From Carettochelys insculpta (taxonomy: Eukaryota > Chordata > Testudines > Carettochelyidae), in NCBI RefSeq assembly GCF_033958435.1, contig NC_134137.1, positions 179,379,501-179,443,500 on the forward strand: 64,000 nucleotides of DNA, written 5' to 3'. The number at the start of each line of letters is the position of its first letter. Position 1 is the first letter of the stretch. Under the pieces are notes generated by a model. It did no database searches, had not been told where the DNA came from, and saw only the letters and a program-made list of their open reading frames with translations. The position numbers and the translations under genes are program-made. Below, piece by piece: positions 22,030-31,859 of the stretch.

Positions 22030-22260
22030 GCAAGATGCAGGGGCTCAGGCAAAAGGGGTGGAAATGGGGGCTAAATCTCACCCCAAGCTTCATCCCCAGG
22101 GGAGACCATGCCGCAGGGCTCCTGTGGCAATTTAAATGGCCCAGGGCTCCAGCTGCTGCTACTGCCACTATAGAGGCAGTGGCAGCCCCACAAGCCCTTT
22201 TAAATTGCTGGGCCCTGGGGTAGCTGTCCTCTTTGTCCCCTGCCCATTGACAGCCCTGAA
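22030..22260. repeat. GC-rich 'tttaaattgctg' repeat with foldback core
   Basis: Core from 22128 to 22210: 'gcaatttaaatggcccaggg' on the left pairs with 'cttttaaattgctgggccct' on the right around 'actgccactatagaggcagt'. Same family as 8875-9165. Confidence 0.55.
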
Positions 22261-22559
22261 CCTGCCTGGTGTTTGGATTCACTCTGAGACCTCCACTCTA
22301 CCAGACCTACCCCAGGTAGATGGAATAGTCATTTGTGGGTTGTCACCTGCACGAGATCCAGGTAAGATGTGATCGCATGGGGCGTCATAGGGTTTGACAG
22401 CTGCAGAGGGGCCGACAGACCTGTCAGGTCCATGGCTAAGCGAGGGCAGCTCCTGGAGGTGGCCAGCGCTGGGATGGAAGGGCCAAGGCTGGGGCCACCC
22501 AACCCTCAGTGCCTTGCAGTGTGCCATGCTTTAGCTCCACCTCCCCTCCTGGAAGCCCT

Positions 22560-22790
22560 CAGAGCTGCCCAGAGCACGTCGCTCAGTGCTCCAGCAGCAA
22601 TTTAAAGGCCCCCAAGGCTCTGGCCATTGCTGCAATTGTAGGGGCCTTCATGGCCTAGAGCCCCAGGCCCTTTTGAATCACTTGGTCCTGGGAGAGCTCC
22701 CCACTTTGCCTCACCTCCTTCCCCCTTCCCTCCTCTCTCCCCGTCAGCAGGCAGCTGTTGGAGTTACTGGATGTGTATGTGAGGAGAGGA
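22560..22790. repeat. GC-rich 'gcaatttaaaggcccc' repeat, second copy
   Basis: 'ccagcagcaatttaaaggcc' and 'caggcccttttgaatcactt' repeat the organisation of 22128-22210. Overlapping 70-80 aa frames on both strands come from this GC-rich block. Confidence 0.5.
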
Positions 22791-24369
22791 GGATTATCTA
22801 GATCTAGTAGGGGGATTCAAGCCAGGGCCCCTGAAGTTGGTATTTAGTACAATGGGCAATTAATTAAATATTAAATAAATACCTTTATTAAATACCGTGG
22901 GTGTATGAAGGCAGGACTGACTGAGAAGGATACCTGGACAGTGTCCAATCAAGAGAAGTTTCTGGATCGAAGAGGCCAGTCCGTTCTCTTGCGGTATGAG
23001 CTGGGGGACTAGCTCGGCACAGATTGGCACAGGAGCCTGGGAGAACAAAGGCACCTTAGAAGTACTTTTGCCCCAGCCCCCACCTCTCCCCAGGGGCAAG
23101 CTGAAAAATCCTGGGCTAAAACACAGGTTCTGGGCCACTGGACTTTGCACTGTGTATCCACTATAAATAGAGGCAAGATGTGTATAATTTCCAGCTGATT
23201 TTCCCTCTGATTGTATAGTGATAACAATGGTTTGATACAATATGGTGCACGGGAGTGTGCCAAAGATAGCGAGCGATCTCTTAAACTGTATGATTCATTA
23301 GCTCATTGCTAACAAAAGCCACTGGAGCAAGTCCTTCACCAGCCTTCTGACAATGCCTCAGACGATAAATTGTTGTTCCATACAATGGCTCGGTGCTGCT
23401 TGTAGGAGGGTGACAGTGAAGGCCAGTTTGACCTCGTCGGCAGGAAACCAACAAGCAATTTTGAAAGAGCAACAAAACCTTGGGGTTTTTTGGTGTGGTG
23501 TTACTGACCAATCTCCTAAAACAAGCAGCATCTGCCTGGTCTGATGGAGCCCATTGCTCTGCATGTCACAGCTGCCTGGGGTGTGTTAAAGAAAAAGAAA
23601 ACACTGCTAGTTTACAGAGCCAGAAGGGTACAGAAACTTGGAGCTAAAGCCACAAAGGAAGTTACGGGTCTACCTGAAATCAAAAATTTCAATCCTCCTA
23701 CTCAGTTGCTACCTAACCCTGTAGCTGCCTAAATTTTCATGGATAAAGTCCTCTGAGAACCTGCCAGTGAGTATATAGACTGCCACGTCAGCGGAGATGC
23801 CCAGGTACCTAGCTGATGCTTAAACCACAGAGGAATTCCTAAGCGCTAGGCACTCCCTGCCTAACGTTCTGGGGTGAGGGGTGGGGGGATGTGCTGGCCT
23901 GGAAGGTGCTCTCAGAAGCTCAGAGTTCCCTCTCAGCTTCTGCACAAGGCAATGGGGGAGGAGGTGGAGTGGGTGGTGCTACTGCACAGTCCCCTACTCC
24001 AACGATTTTTAATTATTTATACACAGGGAAATTGCTGTGTGGAAATTTGGGATTCACCACCATGGTGCCTCCTGCTGGTCACTCCAGGAATTAGATCAAT
24101 CCAGCCTTTGAGCACCGTCTTCCAGCTGGTGTCCCTCCTGCCGTTACCTTTATATGTGTTCTCAGCCATTGTGTGGATCCATGTCACTCCCAGACCACGG
24201 TGCGCTTCCCACAGAGTACTGCCCCACACCAGTGCCCCCCCACTCTGGAGATTGCCCCTTCCTGGCGCACCCAACCACCGTGTTCCATCTGGACAGGGTG
24301 ACAGCCCCACTACACACTTCAGTAGGAGAGGCTGCAAGAGGCCTACTCCCGAAAACTATACAGGCTTGG
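22791..24369. other. Non-coding stretch, nothing recognised
   Basis: Includes a 187-aa + strand frame (23874-24437) overlapped by frames on the other strand. Its composition (Pro, Ser, Cys, Leu) and lack of any domain point to chance in GC-rich DNA, so I do not call it a gene. Confidence 0.4.
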
Positions 24370-24490
24370 GCATGGGAGGCCTGAGAACTGAGTTCGAATC
24401 CCTTTCCCTCACCAGACAGAGCAAGAGCTTGAATTAGGGTCTCCCATATGCTGCATGAGTGATGTAGCAACTGGGCTAAGGGCTATAAGA
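24370..24490 (-). repeat. tRNA-related SINE-like fragment
   Basis: 'ctgagttcgaatccctttcc' resembles a tRNA B box with flanks, and further on 'tgaattagggtctcccatat' and 'agcaactgggctaagggcta' read as a reverse A-box/anticodon-side segment. Degraded; family not identified. Confidence 0.4.
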
Positions 24491-24514
24491 GGCACTAGGG
24501 ACAGAGCTCCTCCT

Positions 24515-24800
24515 CTTCAAAGTTTTGTGACCAGGGCCAGTCCTAACTAATTGGTGGCGCCAAGAAAATGGGAGCCGCTGGGCTGGCGGGGGTGAAAGGG
24601 AGAGGGTTGGCAGGTGTGCCCTCCCGCCGGGCCCTGCTGCACCCCATCTGCCCGCAGTGCACCCCAACCTGCAGGCCTCTGAACTGTGGCCCTGCCCCAC
24701 CCCCAGCCCTGCACAGCTAACTCCCACTGGCTCCAGACCCGCACAGGCCGGTCCATTTCAGTAGTCCCTTGCAATTGGCAGCCCCAGGCAACAGCCCCGC
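24515..24800. repeat. GC-rich low-divergence block, class unclear
   Basis: 'gccagtcctaactaattggtggcgcc' style start followed by Gly/Pro/Cys-coding GC-rich sequence. Related in composition to the GC-rich repeats elsewhere in the window; no end structure identified. Confidence 0.3.
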
Positions 24801-25003
24801 TCACCTACTCCTAGGACAGTCTCTGTTTGTGACAAAGGGCTCAAGTGCAAAATCCCAGGAGAGGGTTCACAGCTGTGAATCCTGGTGTAGACAGGCATCT
24901 CCCTCCAATCCAGACTTATGCCCATATCTTTCTTTGAGGGGTTTAAGTCCCATCCTTCTCCTCAGATTTCCTACTGGCTATCTTAGTCAACTCTCCTCTC
25001 AGC

Positions 25004-25432
25004 CACTATATCTACACTACAGCAATCTGTCAACAGAGGTTACTGTTGGAAGACATCGTCCAACAAAACTTCGGTTGACAGATTGCAGCTAGACAGCAAA
25101 ATAGATAGAAAAGCAATCCACTCTGCTGACAGTGGGTGGCTGGACAACCCAGCTGCTCTCTTGACAAAACAGCCAACTGGAAGCACAGCAGACAGGGCTG
25201 ACCCGTAACCTGGAAGCCCTGTCTGTTGACAGAGGGCCCCCTGAAGCGTCCACACAAGGCTTTTTTTGTTGACATATTCTCTCATGGGAAGAGAGGCAGA
25301 AGGCTGTCGACAAAAGTGCCTCATTCTGTCAATTTACTGTCAACATAACCCATTTTTAGTGTGAACGCTCCACAAGTTTTGTAGACATAACCAGTGTTTT
25401 GTCAGCAGAATTCCCTAGTGGAGATGTAGCAA
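25004..25432. mobile_element. MITE with 'ctacactac' end and gttgaca boxes
   Basis: Left 'tatatctacactacagcaa' and right 'ctagtggagatgtagcaa' are inverted ends. The interior carries repeated gttgaca/tgtcaac boxes in both orientations. No coding content beyond overlapping chance frames on the minus strand. Non-autonomous DNA transposon. Confidence 0.7.
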
Positions 25433-25519
25433 CCATATTTGAAACAGCACCTCTTGAAACTGCACAAGGGAGTGGTCAAAGCACACTAACATGGTCCATG
25501 TGAACCAGTTAATGGGCTA

Positions 25520-25735
25520 TGTTAACAGGGGGCAGTGGAGCTCAGTGGCTTGAGTCTTGGCCTGCTCTGCTCAGAGTTGTGGATTCAGTTCTCAAGAAGG
25601 CTGATTTCAGGCCTGGGGAAAATGCATTCAAAAATAAAATCCATCAGGCCTGGTGGTTAGCCCTGCTAAGAGAGCAGGAGCCAGCCTAGCTAGGTGGAAC
25701 AAGGTCTAGACAACTTAGAAGAGAGGAGTAGATAA
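25520..25735 (+). repeat. tRNA-derived SINE
   Basis: 'gcagtggagctcagtggctt' is a tRNA-like 5' half with an A box and 'agagttgtggattcagttct' sits at the B-box position. A reversed related piece lies inside the element at 44053-44378. A CR1 end follows directly at about 25740. Confidence 0.6.
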
Positions 25736-25739
25736 AATC

Positions 25740-26215
25740 ATGAGCAGTGTGGAAAGAGTAAAAAAAAAATGTTATTTACTTGTTCCCATAATATAGGAAC
25801 TAGAGGACACCAAATGAAATTAACCAGTAGCAGGTTTAAAACTAATAAAAGAAAGTTCTTTTTCACAGAGCGCACAGTCAACCTGTGGAACTCCTTGCCA
25901 GAGGAGGCTGTGAAGGCTAGGACGAAACAGAGCTCAAACGAGCTAGATAAATTCATGGAGGTTAGGTGCATAAAAGGCTATTAGCCAGGGGTAGGAATGG
26001 TGTCCCTGGCCTCTGTTTGTCAGAGGCTGGAGATAGATGGCAGGAGACAAGTCACTTGATCATTGTCTTCTGTCCACCCCCTCTGGGACACCTGGCACTG
26101 GCCACTGTTGGCAGACCGGATACTGGGCTAGATGGGTCTTTGGTCTGACCCAGTAATGGCCATTCTTATGACTCAATGACCTCCTGAGGTCCCTTCCAGT
26201 TCTATGGGATGTGTA
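25740..26215 (+). mobile_element. CR1 LINE 3' end
   Basis: Shows the CR1 3' region of reptiles: 'ttttcacagagcgcacagtc', 'ctccttgccagaggaggctg', 'gtcagaggctggagatagat', 'ctgggctagatgggtctttg', 'gtctgacccagtaatggcca', 'ttcttatg'. After it 'gacctcctgaggtcccttcc' (26178-26197) resembles the very end of another CR1 subfamily. Confidence 0.9.
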
Positions 26216-27429
26216 TTAACATGCTTTTGAAATCGCAGACTCCCTGTTGCAGTGCTCATGGCCCCAACTATAGACAAACCTCAGGGTGCCACACCGTTTT
26301 CAGAAATATTATTGCAAATCCCAGAATGCATTTGTGTTTCTACTGAAAAGGGCGTAACAAAAACAAGCCCGACGATTTAGTGATTCCAAGAGAGGTACTG
26401 AGAAATAACTTCCTCTTAGTGCCCATTTAGTACATTTAGGCTCATTTTGTGCTGTCTTGAATTGTTGTGTGGCATTTACTTAATAGAGTGACAGGTACTT
26501 GAGGGAAAAACTAGGCCAGAAAGGCAGTTGGACAGATAGTACAAGTGATAGGATTCAATCGGATTAAATGGATTAACTGGAAGAATGCATCTTTCTGTCA
26601 CTGAAGGTTGGCATGTGGTTTGTGAGTCCTTTCTCTAGTACATTACAAAGGAAAATTATTTCTACCATGTGCACTGACACGTCAGAGCTGACTAGTCATT
26701 TTTAAAGAACAGGTCTAGTCACTTTAGGCAGCTGAAAACAGAGTTGTAGCCATGAGAAACAGCAACCATGAACTTCTTTAGTTCTTTTCTCTTTGTAACA
26801 CTAATATAGCCAACAAGAATGATACATAAGTAGACTCCTGGGCTGAGCTCAGATATTCAAGCTGTTCTGTTTCTGGGTAACTTCGCTATATTGGTTCCCA
26901 ACCTTTCTTCTGACTGCTTTCTTCCATATTTTGACAGGTGACTGCTCTCCCCCATCCCTACGCCCAACATCTCAGCTCCTGCATGCCATGCCTGAGCACA
27001 GTGCCCGTCCATGTTTTTTCCTGTCATTATCTCCCTCAGTCACTCTTTTTTAATCCTTTTAAGCTTTGTTCTTTGACCTTTTATATTCTCTTTGGATCTC
27101 TTTTCTTGCAGCTCTCCCTTCAGGACTCCAGCACAGCAACTCTCAAACTTTCCAGACTACCTTGCCCCATTCAGATGTTGGAAGCTTGATCCTTGCCTCC
27201 CAGAGCTGAAGCACAGGACTTAGCTTCTTGGAACTCCTGGTGGCATGAGGCCCCAGGCAATTTTTTAGCTTGCCACGACAAAACACCAGCCATGCACTTG
27301 TGACCCACCTAAACCTGTCCCACAACCCACTGAAGGTCACAACACCCATGTTGAGAAACATTGATCTAGATGAGCTGATGTACCCCTTTGAAGATCTCTG
27401 CATAACCCCAGGGGTATGTATACCTCAGC
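26216..27429. other. Non-coding stretch, nothing recognised
   Basis: No supported gene. A frame at 26938-27189 (83 aa) has no domain. Confidence 0.4.
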
Positions 27430-27790
27430 TGAGAACCATCAGCAGACCTGCTGGTGGGGGAGGGGAGGGTACAAAGGGGCAATTGCTGCAGGGCCTGGAA
27501 ATTCAAAGGCACCTGGGGCTTCCAGCCACTATCTCTGCTACTGCGGCCATCACAGCAGCCAGAGCCCTGTGTCCCTTTACATTGCAGCCGGAGCACCATG
27601 CCAGATGCTCTGCACAGCTCTGAGGGCTGGGGGACAGGGTACCATGCTCCAAGTGGTGTTGAGGGCCATACCTCCTTGCCCTTCCCCTTCTACCTGAGGC
27701 CCTGCCCTTTTGAAGGTGCAGAGCCAGACCCACCCCTCGGCTTGTCTCAGGGCCCATGGCAGCTGTCAGCCCTGCTCACTACTGCTGTAG
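27430..27790. repeat. GC-rich 'ttgctgcagggcc' repeat
   Basis: Carries 'gcaattgctgcagggcctgg', 'ccctttacattgcagccgga' and the trailing 'gaggccctgcccttttgaag', parallel to 36363-36605. Four overlapping frames of 77-117 aa here come from this repeat. Confidence 0.5.
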
Positions 27791-27799
27791 GAGACTTAT

Positions 27800-27950
27800 A
27801 ATTAGGGCCCTACCAAAGTCATGGTTATGAAAAATGTGTCACAGTCCATGACACTGGCTCTGCCCTCCATGAAATGTGTTCTGTGTGCTCTTACCCTATA
27901 CTATACAGGTTTCATGGGAGGAGACCAGCATTTCTAAAACTGGGAGAACT
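27800..27950. repeat. Dispersed repeat, 'caaagtcatggttatgaaaa' type
   Basis: Sequence with paired 'tgtgtcacagtccatgaca' and 'cttaccctatactatacagg' motifs that I recognise as a common reptile dispersed repeat; unnamed here. Confidence 0.4.
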
Positions 27951-28012
27951 AGAGCTGGGCAAATAACTGGTTTTTGGTTTGCTAGCAGTTTCAAAACAGT
28001 GTTTAAAAAATA

Positions 28013-28828
28013 GTTATCAGAGAAGTAGCCATGTTAGTCTGTAGCTTCGAGAACAACAAAAAGTCTTGTGGCACCTTACAGACTAACAGGTATTTTGGAG
28101 AATAAGCTTTCATGGGCAAAGACCCGCTTCATCAGATGCATGAGTGGCAGGGGTGGCTTCAGAGGGGTATTTAAAGAGTGCGGTCCCAGTAAAAGGGAGG
28201 GCCAGAGCTGACAAGGTCTATTCAGCAAGGTGGAAATGGACCAATATCTATAGTTTCAATAGTAGGCATCAAAAGAGTTAAAAACAAGTCAGATCAGACA
28301 GGGTGATGTGAGCCTTTGTCAGAGTCTAATGGAGAGATATTAACACCGAGGGCAGAGAAGCTGGTTTTGTAAGCTGTGAGCCACTCCCAGTCTCTGTTTA
28401 ATCCATGGTTAATGGAGTCAAATTTGCAAATAAATTGCAGCTCAAAGATTTCTCTCGCCATTTGATCTTTGAATAGTAACAGAGAGGAAGCCGTGCTAGT
28501 CTATATACTATCAAAACAAAAAGCAGTCAAGTAGCACTTTAAAGACTAGCAAAATAGTTTATTTGCTAGTCTTTAAAGTGCTACTTGACTGCTTTTCATT
28601 TGATTTTTGAAATTTCTTTGTTTCAGAACTGTCACCCTTACATCTGCCACTGAGTGTCCAGGGAGATTGAAGTGTTCACCCACAGGCGTCTGTACACTAC
28701 TGTTCCTGATGTCTGATTTATGTCCATTTATTCTTTTATGGACAGACTGTCCAGTTTGGCCAATGTAAATTGCAGTGGGGCATTGCTGGCACATGGTGGC
28801 CTATAGTATATTAGTAGATGTGCAGGTA
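28013..28828 (-). mobile_element. Penelope-like element, GIY-YIG and tail, minus copy
   Basis: Penelope-like retroelements encode reverse transcriptase, a Cys-rich linker and a C-terminal GIY-YIG endonuclease that nicks target DNA. On the minus strand 28794-28573 encodes 'CQQCPTAIYIGQTGQSVHKR', the GIY-YIG core with the YIGQTG motif and the following Arg, then 'GEHFNLPGHS'. Downstream in element orientation comes a non-coding region and the tail 'gcatctgatgaagcgggtct' with 'gtaaggtgccacaagacttt'. The style is Neptune-like. The coding part is split by the short hairpin element at 28484-28600. No RT core is present. Confidence 0.85.
28484..28600. mobile_element. Hairpin Penelope-tail insertion
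   Basis: Two arms, 'aaaagcagtcaagtagcact...' from 28520 and its exact reverse complement ending near 28598, enclose a loop of about ten bases (atagtttatt). The left flank carries 'agagaggaagccgtgctagt', the outer end of the tail. The same arms appear at 13574-13907. It lies inside the minus-strand Penelope copy, so it is younger. Confidence 0.85.
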
Positions 28829-30045
28829 GATATGTGCTCACGTATCTACACCAGTGACATCATCACAGGACCTAACATCAACCTTACCATCAGGGGTTCC
28901 TTTACCTGCACAGATAAGCGATGGTCACATAAATACCACCCTATACCAAAAACCCATGGACTGCTATGCTTATCTATAAGACTCCACCTTCCATCCAGAG
29001 CACACTGCACAATCCATTATATACAGCCAGGCACTAAGGTACAACCGTCTTTGCTCTGATCCATCAGACAGAGACAAACATCTATAAGACATTTACCAAG
29101 CTTTCCTCAAACTACAACAGTCACCTAAGGAAGTGAGGAAACAGATAGACAGAACCAGGCAGGTACCCAGAAGCCACCTGCTACAAGACAGGCCTCACAA
29201 GGAAAACAAGAGAACACCACTAGCCATCACATACAGCCCCTACCTGGGGCCTCTCCAATGCATCATCAGTGATCTGCAACCCATCCTGGATAATGACCCT
29301 TCACTCTCACAGACCTTGGGAAGCAAGCCTGCCCTTGCCTGCAGACAGCCTGCCAACCTTAAACAAATTCTCACCAGCAACTATAGATCACAACACAGTA
29401 ACTCTAAACCTGCAACCAGTCCCTGCAACAAACCTTGCTGCCAGTTCTGCTCACATATCTACACCAGTGATATCATCACAGGACCTATCATCAACCATGC
29501 CATCAGGGGCTCCTTTACCTGCACATCTACTAACATATAAATCAGACATCAGGAATGGTAATGTACAGAAATGTGTGGGAGAGCACTTCAATCTCCCTGG
29601 ACACAGATTTAAAAGTAGCAGTCCTGAAACAAAGAAATTTCAAAAATCAAATGGAGGGAGAAATCTCTGAGCTACAATTTATTTGCAAATTTGACTCCAT
29701 CAACCACGGATTAAACAGAGACTGGGAGTGGCAGGCTGCTTACAAAAGCAGCTTCTCTGCCCTGGGTATTAAATTAGACTCTGACAACGGGTCAGATCCC
29801 CCTGTCTGATCTGACTTGTTTTTAACTCTTTTGATACGTACTATTGACAATGGGCCATTTCCACCTTGCTGAACAGACCTTGTCAGCTCTGGCCCTCCCT
29901 TTTAGTGGGACCCCACTCTTTAAATACCCCTCTGAAACCACCACCCCACTCATGCATCTGATGAAGCGGGTCTTTGCCCACAAAAGCTTGTGCTCCAAAA
30001 TATCTGTTAGTCTATAAGGTGCCACAAGACTTCTTCTTGTTCTGA
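28829..30045 (+). mobile_element. Penelope-like element, linker to tail, rearranged plus copy
   Basis: Plus-strand coding pieces: a short linker block at 28830-28915 ('HIYTSDIITGP'), then at 28916-29540 the segment before the endonuclease ('RPHKENKRTPLAITYSP', 'QPILDNDPSLSQTLGSK', 'QPANLKQILTSNYR') followed by a Cys cluster 'PCNKPCCQFC' and a second 'HIYTSDIITGP' block. From 29541 it resumes at 'KSDIRNGNV' and 'VGEHFNLPGH', so the core of the GIY-YIG domain is deleted. A non-coding region and the tail 'ctgatgaagcgggtctttgc' ... 'ataaggtgccacaagacttc' end it. The duplicated linker block shows local rearrangement. Confidence 0.85.
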
Positions 30046-30437
30046 AAAACAGTTGTTTCCATTTCAAACTTTTAGAAAGTTTTTTTTGTTGTTGCTAAAT
30101 AAAATGTAAGGAAATTTCAAAAACTAGAGTAGTTTCTAATCAAAAAAATCAAAACAGTTTGAAAATGTTGACACAAAACATTTTAATTTTTTTCAGATTT
30201 TTGTTTTGTTTTGGGTTGGGATTTTTGACAAACAATTCAGTGAAATTTACACAAATATGCAAAATGCATTGGTTGGCTTGAATCTTATATTTCACTCAAA
30301 AAAAGGTTTAGTCAAAACATCTCACTCAGCTCTTGCTGTGTTTAGCTCACCTTCATACAGAAGAGAATTCAATACATGAGGGTCATGATTCATTAGCACA
30401 CACTTCTGTAGCATTTTTAGTAGTCTTGCTTTGACTA

Positions 30438-30690
30438 GAGGCAGTGTTACCTAGTAGTTACAGTAAGGAAGTATGTGAGCAATGCTCTTGTAATCCAAGC
30501 TCTACCATTGACTTTGAACTTGGCTAAGTCACTTATCCACCTCAGTCTCCATTCATATATCTATATTACAAAGGTAATAATACAGCTCGTCCCTGTCTTT
30601 TACTGGGATGCTGCAAGTTTTAACTAACAGGTGTTTGTAAAGTGCCTTACTGACCCTGAATGGAGAGCATAATATGAATGCTAAGTTGGG
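30438..30690 (+). repeat. MIR SINE
   Basis: Follows the MIR consensus from its tRNA-like start ('ttacctagtagttacagtaa') through 'ctctaccattgactttgaac', 'tggctaagtcacttatccac', 'ctcagtctcc', 'aggtaataatacagctcgtc' to 'tttgtaaagtgcctta'. MIR is an ancient tRNA-derived family of amniotes. Confidence 0.75.
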
Positions 30691-31655
30691 TGTTAAGGCC
30701 ATTATTGTCCCTTTCATTTTAATACCCTACTTCATCTTCAGGTACAGCAGTCCAACAGGAGGCATATATTGGTGTCTACTCCCATCCTATGGAGAAAAAA
30801 ACCCACGTCTCTCTTCTGGAGAGGATGTATGAAAAGTATTTTGAGGTACTTATGCGTTAGTCTTCATTTCACGTACCGGTCACATTCCAGACTCTTCTAC
30901 AGTCCAATAGGCCTTCAAAGACCACTCAGTGATGAAGAAGTATGTACAATGAATAACACAACATACAGGAAGCAGAAGCTGGTTTTGTTAGTGTTGTTGT
31001 TGTTAATGGAATATTTTTTGTTTTAGAACTTAGGCTGCGTTTTGTCAGAATTCTAGGGCACAGGAAGTTATCATCAGGAGGCACATGCTGGGAAACTTAC
31101 CAGAAGATGTCTGTAAAGGGCATTTTGTGAGCATGAAGGACACGTTATTCTAAATTTAATCATAACTTAAAAGTGAATGTAGGGTTCATGGAAGCTATCA
31201 AGCTGAACGCATCCCTTCATTTCACATAATTGCTGAAGCCTTCCAGGCAGTAATAACTGCCATCCAAATGTTCTCTCTGCTTATTTAGTGGAAACGGACA
31301 CACCTTAGTTCTGTATAGCAAACATTTTTCAAGTAACGAAGTGAAGAAAATAGGATATTTCCCAACAGAGTCTGTGTCTGTTAGATTTAAGGACTAAGTA
31401 CAAGAAGGTGAGGGGTTGGTCTTTCTTGTTTTAACACTGAGAAGGGTAAGCCCAATGTCTAGCGGATCTCACAACACAGAAGTTGTCGCTTTTAAATCAG
31501 TCATTTTACAGACAATTTTTTTTTTCCAAAAATACTTCATTCAGTATGTCCGTGCAGAACTAATCAACAACCTGTGGTCAGGCCCTGCCTCAGGGCCCCT
31601 GTGGGCTCCACACCTTCAGGGGCCTGAGCTCCAGTTGATTATAGCATCCACCACC
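30691..31655. other. Non-coding stretch, nothing recognised
   Basis: No gene or clear repeat. Frames at 30769-31026 and 31416-31691 have no domains. Confidence 0.4.
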
Positions 31656-31659
31656 CACT

Positions 31660-31802
31660 GGCCAGGGCCTGCTGTCAGCATACCACCTTAGGCCCCACCC
31701 ATTGGCCAGGGTCTGCTGTAACTGTAGTGCCTTAGGCCCCACCCCCTGGCCAGGGCCTGCTGTCAGCATACCACCTTTAGGCCCCACCCACCGGCCACGC
31801 CC
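31660..31802. repeat. 44-bp tandem repeat, about 3.2 units
   Basis: Units begin 'ggccagggcctgctgtcagc' at 31660, 31704 (ggtctgctgtaact variant), 31748 and partially at 31793. Spacing is 44, 44 and 45 bp. Units 1 and 3 are more alike than either is to unit 2. They share 'ccttaggccccaccc'. Confidence 0.85.
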
Positions 31803-31859
31803 CACTGGGCCAGCTCTGCCTGCGGCAGACTTTACAATGCAAGTAAGCATGAGCTATAT

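Larger units (their letters stand above)
27951..30333. repeat. AT-rich foldback repeat split by the Penelope insertions
   Basis: Left end agagctgggcaaataactgg and right end ctcactcagctct are inverted. The sequence between is AT-rich 'gtttcaaaacagtg'/'cagttgtttccatttcaaac' and is interrupted at about 28013-30045 by Penelope-like fragments. Related copies at 40495-40880 and from 43137 ('agagctggttgaaatttgtc'). Confidence 0.5.

Noticed and set aside
23874..24437. 187-aa open frame on the + strand
   Set aside because: It overlaps three other frames on both strands, has no recognisable domain and lies in GC-rich sequence with few stop codons by composition.
24370..24490. Functional tRNA gene
   Set aside because: B-box-like sequence is present but no complete cloverleaf can be drawn; it reads as a degraded SINE.
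28573..28794. Bacterial-type GIY-YIG nuclease gene
   Set aside because: The frame is a piece of a Penelope-like retroelement with the element's tail downstream and a second copy beside it.
31660..31802. CRISPR-like regular repeats
   Set aside because: The units are directly adjacent without unique spacers, so it is a simple tandem array in a vertebrate genome.
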